Shown here piece after piece: positions 40,525 through 51,590 of a stretch of 64,000 nucleotides of DNA. The stretch covers positions 868,001-932,000 of the forward strand of contig OY101117.1 of NCBI GenBank assembly GCA_956465555.1, in the 5' to 3' direction. Every line of letters starts with the position of its first letter. The stretch's first letter is position 1. The translations under genes and the position numbers were made by a program. Source of the DNA: Nitzschia sp. pyKryTriq1. Lineage: Eukaryota > Bacillariophyta > Bacillariophyceae > Bacillariales > Bacillariaceae. The notes under the pieces are model-generated. The model had not been told where the DNA came from. It made no database searches and worked only from the letters and a program-made list of their open reading frames with translations.

Positions 40525-43365
40525 CTAAAACCAGTAGTTTACACTGATGCTCGTGCTCAACGAACGTACATAGTGCCAATGCCGAGATGGAATGTACAAA
40601 CAGTCTCCAGGAAGAAGAAGCACTTCGGTAAAGACGGCGTCTCTGGCAAGCGGGTGCTTACCGTAATCTTCCATTTCACAATTTAGTTCGCTCATATTGC
40701 CTTGGAGACCATATCCTTTGTCCCTGCTGACATACAGTCGAGACGTTTCCTTTGGATCGTACACGCGTACATATTTGGCACCAACAAGCTGAATCAGCAA
40801 ATTGTCGTAGCTATCAAAGTGCAATGGAGTCCGGGTGCCACCAGTACCGATCCAAGCATTCACATTTGTGGGATCGACCCCGCAAGGATTGCGTTCCACT
40901 TCTTGGTACAATTGTGGAATTTGATCCAACAGTCGGTGTTGTGCGAGATAAGCGATTTTGGATGAGAGGTTGGTAGCGTCAGCGAGACTCCAACAAGAAG
41001 TCTCAGCACTTCCGGTCAGGTAGCTAGATATGAATTCTCGGAAATTAACCAATTGTTCTTTCATGCCCGTTACCATGGATCCGACCTCGATCGGGACCAG
41101 ACGATGTCCGTGAGCGCGAGACAATGACTCAACGTTTCGCCAGTTGGTGGTTGCCGGCCAATTTTTGGCCACCCCACGTAGAACAATAGGCTCAGATTCT
41201 CCCTTGATAAGATCTCCAAATGCCATAGGCTTACATGATACTTCTCTGACGGGCGAAGAGATTGGCGAAGAAAGACCCTTCGACACCAATTGTGACTGAA
41301 TTTCAGAGTCCTCTAAGTCTGCAACGTGACAATGGATGGCATGCGGGCACGGCGTGGCGCTCATTTGAGAGGCGAACATCTCTACGTAGGACAGGAAGTC
41401 GCCCAGGTTCGATCCTTTTAATCCCAAAGTTGTGGCTTTGTCAAGATGCTGTAGTGCCAACAAAAAGCTCCCTTCCTGAGCCAGACCAATAGCTGCGGTG
41501 CAACACGCACACCAGTAAGCCTCTCTGAATTCAGGACTTGCAAATGATCCTGTGGATCGCAAGGATCGATACAAATGATGCTCCAAATCTGGTCCTACTA
41601 TCCGACAAAGACTGAAATCACGTTCCCGAGCTCCGTTGAAACATTGCTGTAGAAGGGGAAGCACAACTTTGCCCTTTTCGTCTTCCAAGCATCCTGGGTC
41701 CTTGATCAACGATGTCGAAAGTTGAACCACGTAGTTTGCTGCCGGGGCAAGGTACTGTAACGGAATTGTAGCGTGATTCGACTGATTCCAGATTGACTCC
41801 ATTTGCTCTGCAGCATTCTTCAACTTGGCATCACCGTCGAGCTCGGCATCTTCCTCCCTCGTATCCATGTTATCACTGCTTTCCTTGTAAGGTTCATTCC
41901 CGGCGTCGCTATCGTCCTCCTCCTCGTCACTACCAAAAAGATCATCTTTGCTGTATGGCGGCTGTCCTGTATCTTCATGATCCCCCTGTGGCGCGTCCTT
42001 TTCGCGTTGACATTTCCGGCACGAACATACGAACCCATAGTTGGCCAAAGCCTTCTGTCGAGCGTCGTAAGGTTCCTTGGTCTCGACGTATGCAATAGTC
42101 AGTTCTTCATCTGGCTCAATGTCTGTCAGTGCGATACAATAAGCAACCAATGGGTGGTTTCTTCCCCACCCTCGTGACTTGTACAGTACAACCACGTTGG
42201 GTTCGCATGAGTGATTCATTTTCTCCGTAAAACCAAAGTGTGCTGTCCCATCCATCGGAGTGAAGATAGCATCCCAGTCATCATCACTACCAATATTCAT
42301 CGGATTTTCCAAGTTAGCGAGGAATTCGGCAATTTCATCTGGAGTATAGTCCCATTCTTCGTCAGCTTCAATGATACCGGTTGGCTCGTCCACGGCGACC
42401 TCCTCGGCGGGGGTATCATTTGTCTCCGAAAGTTCTGGATTTTCTTCTTCTTCTTCGTCACCACCATCATCTGCACAACAGTCGTCATCGCCGTCTCCAA
42501 TCATTTCTGCTTTCTCAAGGCATTTGACAAGTTGATTGTGATAGGTGTGTCGAAGTTCCGTATCTTCCATGATATTTTGCCGAATGGCGTGCTTTCGTCG
42601 AACGCCAATGCAATTCTGCTCCAAACTTCCAATGAGCCGTGCGATACCGATAGGTGTCAACCACTGAGAATCTTTATATTGAGGCCAAGCAGCTTCCAAA
42701 AGAGCATGCGACTCTTCACATAAACGCCGGCATGATTGGTCCAAGAGAAGCATGTCAGCGAACCCCATGGGATCGTTCGCGAGTGGGAGTGTTGCGACTT
42801 CCCACCACAGCTTCATGCTAAAATCCACAAGTGGGTGCACATCTGGAGAAGTATCATCTTCATGATATGGTATGTTATGATTGTGTATCCGCGCCAACCA
42901 TTTGGCAATGAGCAAGAATATTTCATTGCTTCTGACCGCATGGCGGCCAAATTCGATCAAAGGGTGGTCAGGATCCTCAATACAGCCCGTACACAGCTCT
43001 CTATGACCACCCCATTCCCAGTCATCTTGTCGACATTCCACAGAACAATATACATGGCCGCACTTATGTTGACACGGTATCAGAGCATGGTCGCCCGTTT
43101 GTTGGTCGGGAGGGGGGTCGCTCGTGGCAATTTCTTGGAGCTGGGTTGGGTCTGCCGCGACGCGCAGCGATTGAGCGGGGGTTCCACAGAACGACATGCA
43201 ATAGTGACACACCAACACGCCGCGATGGACATTCCCAGTAGATTGAAGAACCACCAATGGACGCTCACAAAAAATCAGTTGTCCCTTTTGGATTCGGTCG
43301 GCAGCCAGTAGATGACGACCTCGAGTCGGAGAAGTGGCTCGTCGAGCCAATGGCTTTACTGGCAT
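40525..43365 (-). CDS. MYND-SET methyltransferase fused to JmjC/cupin-8 domain
   Basis: This single uninterrupted frame gives 946 aa from ATG at 43365. The N-terminal SMYD-like unit starts with GRHLLAADRIQKGQLIFCE (SET strand). The MYND-type Cys/His cluster (CHYC, then CQHKCGHVYCSVECRQ and HRELC) spans residues about 52-125. After a Glu/Asp-rich insertion the SET core NHSCEPNVVV lies at about 385, then DIEPDEELTIAYVE and a post-SET CSCRKCQ at about 450. From about residue 700 a cupin-8/JmjC domain follows: EPIVLRGVAKNWPAT, TPLHFDSYDNLLIQLVGAK (H-x-D iron ligands, about 848) and LPGDCLYIPSRHWHYVRSL (distal His, about 926). SMYD proteins methylate lysines, while JmjC/cupin-8 proteins use Fe(II) and 2-oxoglutarate to hydroxylate or demethylate. 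Both activities in one chain is unusual. Confidence 0.9.
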   Translation of the reverse strand: MPVKPLARRATSPTRGRHLLAADRIQKGQLIFCERPLVVLQSTGNVHRGVLVCHYCMSFCGTPAQSLRVAADPTQLQEIATSDPPPDQQTGDHALIPCQHKCGHVYCSVECRQDDWEWGGHRELCTGCIEDPDHPLIEFGRHAVRSNEIFLLIAKWLARIHNHNIPYHEDDTSPDVHPLVDFSMKLWWEVATLPLANDPMGFADMLLLDQSCRRLCEESHALLEAAWPQYKDSQWLTPIGIARLIGSLEQNCIGVRRKHAIRQNIMEDTELRHTYHNQLVKCLEKAEMIGDGDDDCCADDGGDEEEEENPELSETNDTPAEEVAVDEPTGIIEADEEWDYTPDEIAEFLANLENPMNIGSDDDWDAIFTPMDGTAHFGFTEKMNHSCEPNVVVLYKSRGWGRNHPLVAYCIALTDIEPDEELTIAYVETKEPYDARQKALANYGFVCSCRKCQREKDAPQGDHEDTGQPPYSKDDLFGSDEEEDDSDAGNEPYKESSDNMDTREEDAELDGDAKLKNAAEQMESIWNQSNHATIPLQYLAPAANYVVQLSTSLIKDPGCLEDEKGKVVLPLLQQCFNGARERDFSLCRIVGPDLEHHLYRSLRSTGSFASPEFREAYWCACCTAAIGLAQEGSFLLALQHLDKATTLGLKGSNLGDFLSYVEMFASQMSATPCPHAIHCHVADLEDSEIQSQLVSKGLSSPISSPVREVSCKPMAFGDLIKGESEPIVLRGVAKNWPATTNWRNVESLSRAHGHRLVPIEVGSMVTGMKEQLVNFREFISSYLTGSAETSCWSLADATNLSSKIAYLAQHRLLDQIPQLYQEVERNPCGVDPTNVNAWIGTGGTRTPLHFDSYDNLLIQLVGAKYVRVYDPKETSRLYVSRDKGYGLQGNMSELNCEMEDYGKHPLARDAVFTEVLLLPGDCLYIPSRHWHYVRSLSTSISVNYWF

Positions 43366-44073
43366 GTTGCTTCAATTCAAGGCTTCGAGATCAGGAATAG
43401 AAATGACTAAGTCAACAGTGAAAATGAGGATGGAACCGGAGTCTTGATGGAAGTACGACGACTAAACCGCCTCGGCATGGAACACCACAAGAAAAAATGA
43501 CATGTCGGAAACTTCGACGCCGGCCGCGGATCTGAGATCTCGTGGATCCGAGAGCGCGATGATGGAAAAGGGCGGGAAAGCGGATAATGGACAGACGAAA
43601 CGCTCCAAATTACTGGAGACTGTACTGTACTTGTACTGTACCTTGTACAGTACCGGTACCAGGTACGCCGTAACAGTACCGTAGGTGGTGGCAATCGATC
43701 GAGTGAGTCGTCGTCGTTGTCGAAATAAATAAAGCACCTTTGTTTTTAGCCATTTCTGATTGGTTCATTTCTGAAGTGCGTCAGTTTCAGCCACCCAGCG
43801 ACCACCACGCGTAAGAATTCTTTGATGGTTGAGGGTGCGTGCGTCTGTCGGCCACTCTCGGCCATCGAACCGACAAAAAGAACAAAAGCCATCACCTCAT
43901 CTTCATATGATCGAGCGAAGAGACCCATCAACCATCTCCTTCGTATTATATTGCTTGCATGGCAGTCTGCCCCACCCAGCAGACTCTTTAAAACATAACA
44001 CTCCAGAACAATCCAGAATTCATTTGTGAACTTCTGCGATTATCGCAGCTTTACTGTAGCTTCTTCACAAAAA
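43366..44073. other. Divergent intergenic region with GTAC tract
   Basis: It has a compact GTAC/CCGG tract at about 43620-43682 between the MYND-SET-JmjC gene and the trigger factor gene. No gene is seen. Confidence 0.45.
43620..43682. repeat. GTAC/CCGG-word tract
   Basis: ACTGTACTTGTACTGTACC and GTACAGTACCGGTACC words run in close succession over about 60 bp in a shared promoter region. Confidence 0.6.
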
Positions 44074-45900
44074 ATGAAGATCCCCAACGCTCTATTGATT
44101 CTGAGCCTTTTGGCGTCTGGCACTGATGCCTTTGTTCCCCACCGAGTCGCATTTGCCCGAGCTCCTGTGGCCTTGGATGCATCCACTTTGGAGCGTCTAC
44201 CAGAAAGTGCCGTTAAGCTTACTATTACTGCGCCTGGATCGGCAACCAAGGCAGCTTACGATAAGGCATGTACCGAACTTTCGAAGAATATTTCTATCCC
44301 AGGATTCCGGAAGGGAGCCAGGATCCCTCCTCAAGTCCTAGAACAAGCCATGGCTGGTAAGGGAGGACGATATGCTCTTCGGGAACAAGCGATTAATGAA
44401 TTGATTGGGGAGCTGATCGAGCCGGCCCTCAAAGAAGAACATGGATTGGAACCAATTGGTATGCCCAGTTTGGAAACTCCTGCCGCTGAATTGGCAAAGG
44501 ACTTTACGCCTGGTGAAGACCTTGAATTGCACGTCAAATGTGATGTATGGCCCGATATTGAGTGGAAGAAAGTCGAAGGCAAAGAAAAACCGTACATGGG
44601 TCTCAAGGGAACCTACAAACGCAAGCCATTCGACCAAGCCAAATTTAACAAGGCACTCAGCGACTTGAAAGAACGATATGCCGAGCTTGCACCAATTGAC
44701 GACCCCAACCATGCATTGCAAATGGGTGATGCTTGTGTCGTCAACATGGAAGGATTCATGGCCACCGATATGGGAGAAAAAGGCGAGAAATTGCCTGATG
44801 CTGCCAGTGGAGACCGCGTCGAAGTCATTCTAGGTCCAGGTCGATACATGACGGGGCTTGTTGAAGGACTTGTTGGTGCCAAGGTCGGCGATGTCAGGAC
44901 AGTCTCTGTAACGTTTCCAGCCGTAAGTATGCTATGCCTGTATACATGAGTTCTACACACCGACACTACACACAAGAGCTCACTGCGTTTGCATCGACTT
45001 GATTGACCACAGGCATTGAAAGACAAGACGCTGGCAGGAAAGAATGCAATCTTCGATGTCACCGTCCTCGAGGCTTCCACTCGCACACTCCCCGAAGTAA
45101 CTGACGAATTCGCCAATAAAGTTCGTGCTGGACTAACCGCTGAGAGTTTGAAGAATGAACTTCAAAAGGCCGTCGATAGCGAAGACGCTAAGCAGTTCAC
45201 GCCTGCCAGAAATTCGGCGATAGGCAAGGCCTTGGCCGAAGTTATGGATGTGGAAGTTCCAGACACTCTTGTTACGAAACAAGCTAAGGAGAAGTTTGCC
45301 ATGATGATGACTGATATGAGAAACAACGGAGTTTCTGACGAAGAAATCAAGAATCAAATTAAACCCGAAAATTTCCTCAAATACAAAAAGGTTGTCAAGG
45401 ATTCTATCATTAAGGACTTCAAGGTGTCCATGGCGGTCGACGAAATTGGAAGGATGGAGGGCATCGAACTGCCCGATTACCAGGTCGAGGAGCAGATGTC
45501 AGGAATAAGAGAAGAGGCAACCAAAGCCGGCGAAGAATTCGACGAAGCTGCAATCAGGCCACGAGTAGAAGCGACCCTCATGCGAGAGGCGGTAATGGAA
45601 TTCTTGGCCGAAAACTCTGAACTTGAAATCCAATTCGAAGAAGATGAGTTCGACGAGGAGCTCCTGACTAAGCTCGCGGAAGAGTCCCTTGCGCGAGAAG
45701 GAGTGGAAGCAAGCGTAGGTGAGTCTGCTACTGCACCTGTCGTTGACGCAGAAATCGTCGGGGAAAAGCAGCCCGAGCAAGTAGCCGCGAAAGCAAAAGC
45801 AGAGCCCGCGGGAGATAGAGACTACAGCTCCATGACAATCGAAGAGAAAGCATATTACTCGCTTCTCGATGCTGGAGCCCTGGACACAAAGGAGAATTAG
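44074..45900 (+). CDS. tig: Plastid trigger factor (chaperone/PPIase), 2 exons
   Basis: The exons are 44074-44922 and 45013-45900. The 90-nt intron has GTAAGT and CCACAG ends, joining VTFPA to ALKDKTLAG. The product is 578 aa. The N-terminus MKIPNALLILSLLASGTDAF-VPH is a signal peptide ending with the diatom plastid motif. The ribosome-binding domain has the signature region ISIPGFRKGARIPPQVL. The FKBP-like PPIase domain (GDACVVNMEGFMATD to VGDVRTVSVTFPA...FDVTVLE) spans about 230-325, followed by the helical C-terminal substrate-cradle domain. The acidic extension after about 500 ends in a conserved-looking MTIEEKAYYSLLDAGALD. Trigger factor meets chains as they leave the plastid ribosome. 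Confidence 0.93.
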
Positions 45901-46260
45901 TAGGATTTCTGTATGATTTCAGTCTTTTGAGTTGTATCGGCTTTTGTATTGTTCGAGTTTTCTCTTCAAGCAACCTTATTCTGACGCGCTTTATTTCCTC
46001 GAATAGTGAACTCTGAATAGAACTCTCAAGTGCACAATGGCATCGGTTTGGGGCTGTCTCAGAGCAAGTTGGCTGCCGCAGACTTCCGGCGCAATCTTGT
46101 GCTGGATCTACAGAGTAGTCTGCATTACAATTTAGTTATGGGTTTCAGGGAACACAAACTATGGTATCGATATGGTTATTGCATAGGATTTTAATTCAAA
46201 AAATTGAAGACTGTCGAATACTTCAAAACTGCAAAAAGAGGTGGCTAATACTTTAATACT
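45901..46260. other. Intergenic
   Basis: This is a convergent spacer between trigger factor and RGLE-box copy 6. Nothing was recognised. Confidence 0.35.
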
Positions 46261-46908
46261 TTATGAAGGCGTCGCGGAGCTAATCCTAGCAGTGACAGAA
46301 CTCCCCACCGTACGTAGGTGGGTCTTCGCGGAATGCAATGATTTGAAACAGTGATATCGAGTGACGACTTTGTATGACATTTTCTTGGAATGTAGCTGTC
46401 CGGCGTGCTGTCGTACAGCGAAGTTGGCATCAGCATCGGCTGCCACCAAAGCATCAAGCTTGCCATCTCGTGAAGTTTCCAAGTACCTCTTAGAAATGGG
46501 CCGAGGATCTGACTTTCCGCTAACGATCTGTCTCTCTTGTTCTGTGAGGACTGCGTCGTAGGCATCTTCTCTTCTTTGAATTTTTCTACTAATCCCCGCT
46601 TTTGTGCGATGTTCAAGCCCCCTGTAGCAAACGTGTTCATCATTATCACTGACGTGTACCCCGTGTCCCATCAGTTTCAATGTGTTCCTGTTATCACATT
46701 TTATCGCCTCATATTCGGCATCAATATACCAGAGGGCCCGAATACTCGCGATGGAGTCTCTATCAACGCTTGGACTCACCAAGATGACAGTGACCTTTTG
46801 GGAGAATTGGACTGCCCTGCGGCATTTTTGAGGGTAGCTCGTCATAAATTCCCTCTCGTCCTCACCATGGTGCTGAGCTGAGGTTTCTAAATTCATTCGA
46901 GGTGTCAT
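46261..46908 (-). CDS. RGLE-box family protein (copy 6)
   Basis: The frame gives 215 aa from ATG at 46908 (46896 is an alternative; the longer frame starts with TTG). The core reads AVQFSQKVTVILVSPSVDRDSIASIRALWYIDAEYEAIKCD, in shortened form: an S/D segment, then ALWYIDAEYEAIK. It continues with HVCYRGLEHRTKAG (RGLE box with its Cys), AVLTEQERQ and a helical ADADANFAVRQHAGQL. The stop is at 46261-46263. The last about 30 residues are unlike the other copies. Function is unknown. Confidence 0.65.
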   Translation of the reverse strand: MTPRMNLETSAQHHGEDEREFMTSYPQKCRRAVQFSQKVTVILVSPSVDRDSIASIRALWYIDAEYEAIKCDNRNTLKLMGHGVHVSDNDEHVCYRGLEHRTKAGISRKIQRREDAYDAVLTEQERQIVSGKSDPRPISKRYLETSRDGKLDALVAADADANFAVRQHAGQLHSKKMSYKVVTRYHCFKSLHSAKTHLRTVGSSVTARISSATPS

Positions 46909-48479
46909 CCTAGCTTCAGTGTCTGTCAAAGCAATGTTTTGCTCTATCTGGATAGACGTTCAATTTTGTGAGAAACAACTACAGCGAAGAGATCACAGCA
47001 GTAGTGCAGCAGTGTTGGTGTTGATGCATGGCATTTTGGATTCATCATGACATTTTGTTCCACGAACAGGGCCTATATCCAGGGTGAGCGAGAGGATGTT
47101 CTCTTCCAAAAAATGACGTTTAGCTAGCATTTTGCGAACCGAGTTACATAGCGGTACATACATACCAGTACAAGTAGTAGCGCTGGTATAATGCGAGCAG
47201 CGAACACAATTACAGTGCTTCAAGCGCGCGGCAGGCGAGAGAATGGAGAACCGAGTTCTATCTGCGGTTCTCTCGCTGATCAAGGATCTCCCTGCCTTTC
47301 TTCGCAATACTACGAGAGAGGCCCTACCGGTTCGTAGAGGCCGGTGGGACAGTACGGTATGAGTACCGTACAAGTATTTGAGAACCAAGGCATCCGACGA
47401 AACATTGACTTCTCAAATCACTAGTAAACTGTAAAAAGCTGTCCCAAAAAAATAGATGGACAGCAGTTCTACTACCGTACCGGTAGTCTATCTACATAGC
47501 AGTACAGTAGTCTAGAGTACCAGTACTCTACTACTACTAGTAGAGAGGCCCACCTTCTTGAAGCAAGATGATGATTCGAAGTACACTGTACAAGGTACTA
47601 CAGTACCAATTATCCGGAGTAAAACGTAAAGAAGAATCGCCGTGTGTGAAACTGTCGAACACGTCGGGAGCATAAAGCATTTGTCCGGTTCTTCATCCCG
47701 GCCAACAAATAAAAGACAGGAGAAATAAACATCTCAGATCGATGATACCGGTAGACAGGCGGCAGGATTGGCAGCAGGACGACGACCATTTCCCGCCCAT
47801 CAGAAGAATCATCATCAAAAAAATCTGAGTGGGCTAGCGAACCTGCCGAAATTCAAACAAATAATAATAAATAGGGGGGCACCATTATACTCATAGCAGA
47901 CTACTGCTAATTTGTCCGAAGAGCAACTTCTTTACAGGGCCGTACTTGTTGTACCGTACATGGCGAAAGCAGTTTCTTGTCGTCCAAGCAAAGCAGGCCA
48001 ACGGACCCAATTCCGTACGTTACTATGGCGCGCATGGGATCATTTATAATGAGAATCTACTAGAGAGCCATGTGGGGATCCGAAGGAACATTCTCTTGAC
48101 TTTACGATGAATACGACTAGTGTATTCGTAGACTAAACTTTGGGACTAATTACCCCGGTAGTAGTCTATTGTCATAACATAGAAGAAGAGAACACAAAGA
48201 ACAGGAAGGACGACGAAGAAGCAAGGACCCGCCGTAACGGTACCGTACTGTACCAGTGGTACAGTACTGGCACGGTAACAGGTGTTGATTTAGCAATTCT
48301 GAATCCTATGATCTCTTGTATACTTCTAGTACACGTCAAGAATGCTATAGTCTAGTGACTTGATTCGGTTTTAGGTAGATGTTGATTATATACTGTGTAG
48401 ACTAAGATTCATTCAATAAAGTGAGCTTTTCTCTCATGTTGTTCATGTTCGTTGTTTGTTGTTTTTAGATACTCTTCGA
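46909..48479. other. 1.6-kb intergenic region, repeat-word rich
   Basis: It has GTAC/CCGG and CTACTAGTAG words (47150-47185, 47340-47375, 47475-47610, 48238-48275) and an 8-bp inverted repeat GAGAACCG...CGGTTCTC at about 47242-47271. No supported gene. Confidence 0.45.
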
Positions 48480-48509
48480 AAGGAAGGAAGTCATAATGAC
48501 TTTTGATTA

Positions 48510-49470
48510 ATAGGGCTAATGCGTGAAAATATTTCACCCAACACACTCCTGCTGACCAATCTGGGGAACGGTGCCGGTGAAATTCATGATGATGTCGCGA
48601 AAATATTGAAACTTCGATCCAACCACTGGCTTGGTATAGTAATCGGCCACCATCTCCTCAGTTGGGCAGTACTTGATGTTAACTTCTCCTCTCTCGATCA
48701 GGTCTGTCACATAAAATAGTTTGATGTCAAAGTGTCGGGTTCTCTTGCCCGAACTCGCTTTTCCGTTGGTACCGAGCTTGATAGTGCTCGTGTTGTCTTG
48801 ATAAATAATATTCAACGTGGTGGAGTATCATGCGAGGAGAATAATGCTTGGAAACGCCGTGTTTGGCAGGAAAGAAATTTAACTTACGAGCGCTCTCGAT
48901 CACCAAATACTTTACCATGATACGGGGTAGATGTCTGAAAGGAAGTCGATGGTAAGTCGCTCGTGCTCTCTCCTTGATTGTGCGGTTGTTTCGTTCCGCT
49001 TCGGGGACATGCTCTTGTGCGTTGGCATAATTCATGCGGATGGGCGGATTTTGCATTGCGGCAATCCGGTCCATTACCGCACGAAACTCGTTGTCGCAAC
49101 GTATTTCGACAACTTTGAAACCTCCTTGGCAATACACGCCCAACACACTGTTAATGGCACGCTCGTAGTCTTCTGCTCCGGTTCTCGGCATGTATTGTGC
49201 CGTGCGATAGTAGATGTTCTTTGAGATGGTGGTCAAAAACTTTAGGCCGTTAACGGTTATACCATTGGCAACGTCGTCTCATGGACGCATCCAGTTCTGC
49301 TTTGAACTCCAACTCGAACTGACGACAGATGTTGAAATTGTGTGCCTTGAGATAGTCTTGTCCTCTCGTATCATGGTCATTCTGTGGTCGACAGGGGTTT
49401 GGGGTCCTGTTGGAGGACAGACTATCGGACCGTCTGTCTGTCTCCCTTCTGAACACACAGTGTATTCGTA
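48510..49470 (-). mobile_element. Ty1/copia (CoDi-like) LTR retrotransposon, broken remnant
   Basis: On the minus strand two pol parts are recognisable. An integrase-core segment lies at about 49236-48880 (EIRCDNEFRAVMD and EHVPEAERNNRTIKERARA are typical of copia integrase). An RNase H and pol C-terminal segment lies at about 48815-48534 (KRTRHFDIKLFYVTDLI and VADYYTKPVVGSKFQYFRD). The element is degraded with several breaks, and its ends were not identified. The sequence still reads clearly as copia, so it may be younger than the fragment near 6.3 kb. Confidence 0.85.
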
Positions 49471-49784
49471 AAAAGGACGGACACGCAGGACACAATGAAA
49501 AGACATTATTGAAGACACAACAAAACGCAGCAGTAAGCAGTAAGCATTACAACCTCAATGCAACAAGCAAAGACTTTTCTTGCCGAGGGTCTCCAGCTAG
49601 CTTTCATCTTGCATCGCTACTCGTAGACTAGTAGCAGACGAGAATATTTATACAAGAGGCGCTATCGAAAAGTCAAGTTCGAAGAGGGCACTCGAAGGAA
49701 TTATTAGAAATTACTCAACGGACACAAAAACTGACAAGTCCATAGTGTCTTGGTCATTATACCCTTCGCATACCAGTTTTGAAC

Positions 49785-51590
49785 ATGCCGGCCCCCGAAA
49801 ATGGTACAGTTCCGGCATACGTGGGCATGGCACTCGGCATAACAAGCCAGGAATGGAACCAGCTCGGTTTGGGCGATGATCCTGCAGTGGCCGCCTCGTC
49901 GGATCAGGATGTGGTTGCTGAGCGGATTACGGCGTTGCTGCTGATTCGAATTGTCGCATGGATCCAACCCCGGGGAACTTTTACCGACCTCAGCGCTATC
50001 ACGATCTGTCGCAAACTTCTCGTGAATCCAGATTCCTGGCCTGAGAGCGTGAATACTCAAGTCATAGACCAGCTTAGGCAGTACGTGAAGGTCATTTTGG
50101 TAGGATATAACGATGTCCCCTACCACAATTTCGAACATTGTTACCATGTGACCATTTCCACGAACAAATTCATTGATATGATCGTTGGCACGTCGGCCGG
50201 TGAACCGAGAGCGTATACTTACGGTTATCGAGATGACCCTCTCATGCAGTTTGTTCAGGTTTTCTCCGCTCTCATTCACGATGTCAAACACATGGGGATC
50301 CCCAACAGGCAGTTGGCACTAGAAGACGATGTATTGGCTATACAATTCAACGATCAATCCATCGCAGAAATGCAGAGTCTGTACATTGGGTTTTCTGAAT
50401 TGCTCAAACCAGATTATGCGCTTTTGCGCGAAACCATTTTCCCGCAAGCCGATGACTATCGGCGCTTTCGAGCGGCTACAGTCAATCTTGTCTTGACGAC
50501 CGATTTGGCGTCGCCGGAACGAGCTCAACTCGGAAAGTCTAAATGGAAAGAGGCTTTTGGAGATCCATACGAGACAGTAGAACGCAAAGTCCTCAAGCAG
50601 ATGGAACGGCGGGTGTCATTGAAGTCTTCAGGAAGAAAAACTGGTTTCTTGCCAAGCCGCCGAATGAGCGCCCAGTCGATCATGTCGGAGCTTTCGCTAG
50701 ATTCTCCGGTAACAACAATGGCTGAAGGGGACTTGGAAGACGACGAGAGCGTTTCCATTTCCCCGGATAATTCCGACGCTGAAGATGATGGGGGTACGCC
50801 TTCGTCCCAGCCTTCTTCCCAGGTAGCTATTGCGGGGCGCGTAAAGCCAAACGAGGGAGCCGGCCCTCTCTTCAGGCCTCCACAAACGAACTCTGACGAG
50901 GATGACGATGAAAGAATGGCTTCCCGATCAGCTCGGAAAGTAAGGAAAAAGAGTATGGATAGCACTGACATGTCGGATGTGGGTAGCAATCTCAGTGGCA
51001 TGGCGTTGAAGTTCCATCGCCGCCTATCTTCTATCGGTCCGGGTAGCACAGGTGGGAATGCCAGTCTTGGTTTGTTGCGAACTGTTGATCTTTCCGGTGA
51101 GGAGCTTGAAACCTACTCACAAAATAGGGTCGCCCGACCTTCTGCAACCGGGGCCACCACCGACAGCGCTGCTGTGTCGGTCCTGCCCCCAGAAGAAATT
51201 GATCAGTTGAGGGAGTCCGTTGTCATGGAAGTCATAATGAAGGCTGCCGATGTCGGGCACAACCTTCAGGGCTGGGATCAGATGGCCAAATGGAGCAACC
51301 GCTTGTTTTTGGAGCTGAAGAAAGCATACGTAACTGGAAGGGGGGATGATCCACAAGGTGGATGGTTCAACAACCAAATTGGATTTTTGGAGGCATACTT
51401 ATTGCCTCTTGCAAGAAAATTGGACGATACCGGAGTGTTTGGTGATACTCGGGGTGCAATCTTTGCGGAAATTGTCGAAGAAAATAAGGAGCGATGGATG
51501 CAAGAAGGTGCGTCGTTGACGGCCAGCATTATTCGCGAGGGACATTTGCAATTCCCAGAAGCCGAGTCGGACGAAGAAGTTGATGAATAA
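49785..51590 (+). CDS. Cyclic-nucleotide phosphodiesterase, class I, with split catalytic domain (PDE copy 1)
   Basis: The frame gives 601 aa from ATG at 49785. Catalytic half 1 has NDVPYHNFEHCYHVT (metal His), ALIHDVKHMGIPN (H-D-x-x-H, H at about residue 164) and NLVLTTDLASPE. A Ser/Asp/Glu-rich insertion of about 230 residues (240-470) follows. Half 2 then has EVIMKAADVGHNLQGWDQMA (third metal Asp) and WFNNQIGFLEAYLLPLARKL, where the Gln corresponds to the invariant nucleotide-binding Gln of class I enzymes. It hydrolyses cAMP and/or cGMP. No membrane helices or GAF domains are seen, so it is probably soluble. The insertion lies where class I enzymes have a short helix loop and is a likely site of regulation by phosphorylation (inference). 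Confidence 0.9.
   Translation: MPAPENGTVPAYVGMALGITSQEWNQLGLGDDPAVAASSDQDVVAERITALLLIRIVAWIQPRGTFTDLSAITICRKLLVNPDSWPESVNTQVIDQLRQYVKVILVGYNDVPYHNFEHCYHVTISTNKFIDMIVGTSAGEPRAYTYGYRDDPLMQFVQVFSALIHDVKHMGIPNRQLALEDDVLAIQFNDQSIAEMQSLYIGFSELLKPDYALLRETIFPQADDYRRFRAATVNLVLTTDLASPERAQLGKSKWKEAFGDPYETVERKVLKQMERRVSLKSSGRKTGFLPSRRMSAQSIMSELSLDSPVTTMAEGDLEDDESVSISPDNSDAEDDGGTPSSQPSSQVAIAGRVKPNEGAGPLFRPPQTNSDEDDDERMASRSARKVRKKSMDSTDMSDVGSNLSGMALKFHRRLSSIGPGSTGGNASLGLLRTVDLSGEELETYSQNRVARPSATGATTDSAAVSVLPPEEIDQLRESVVMEVIMKAADVGHNLQGWDQMAKWSNRLFLELKKAYVTGRGDDPQGGWFNNQIGFLEAYLLPLARKLDDTGVFGDTRGAIFAEIVEENKERWMQEGASLTASIIREGHLQFPEAESDEEVDE

Noticed and set aside
41793-42177. Plus-strand frames inside the MYND-SET-JmjC gene
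   Set aside because: They are antisense shadows of a long conserved coding frame with clear domains.
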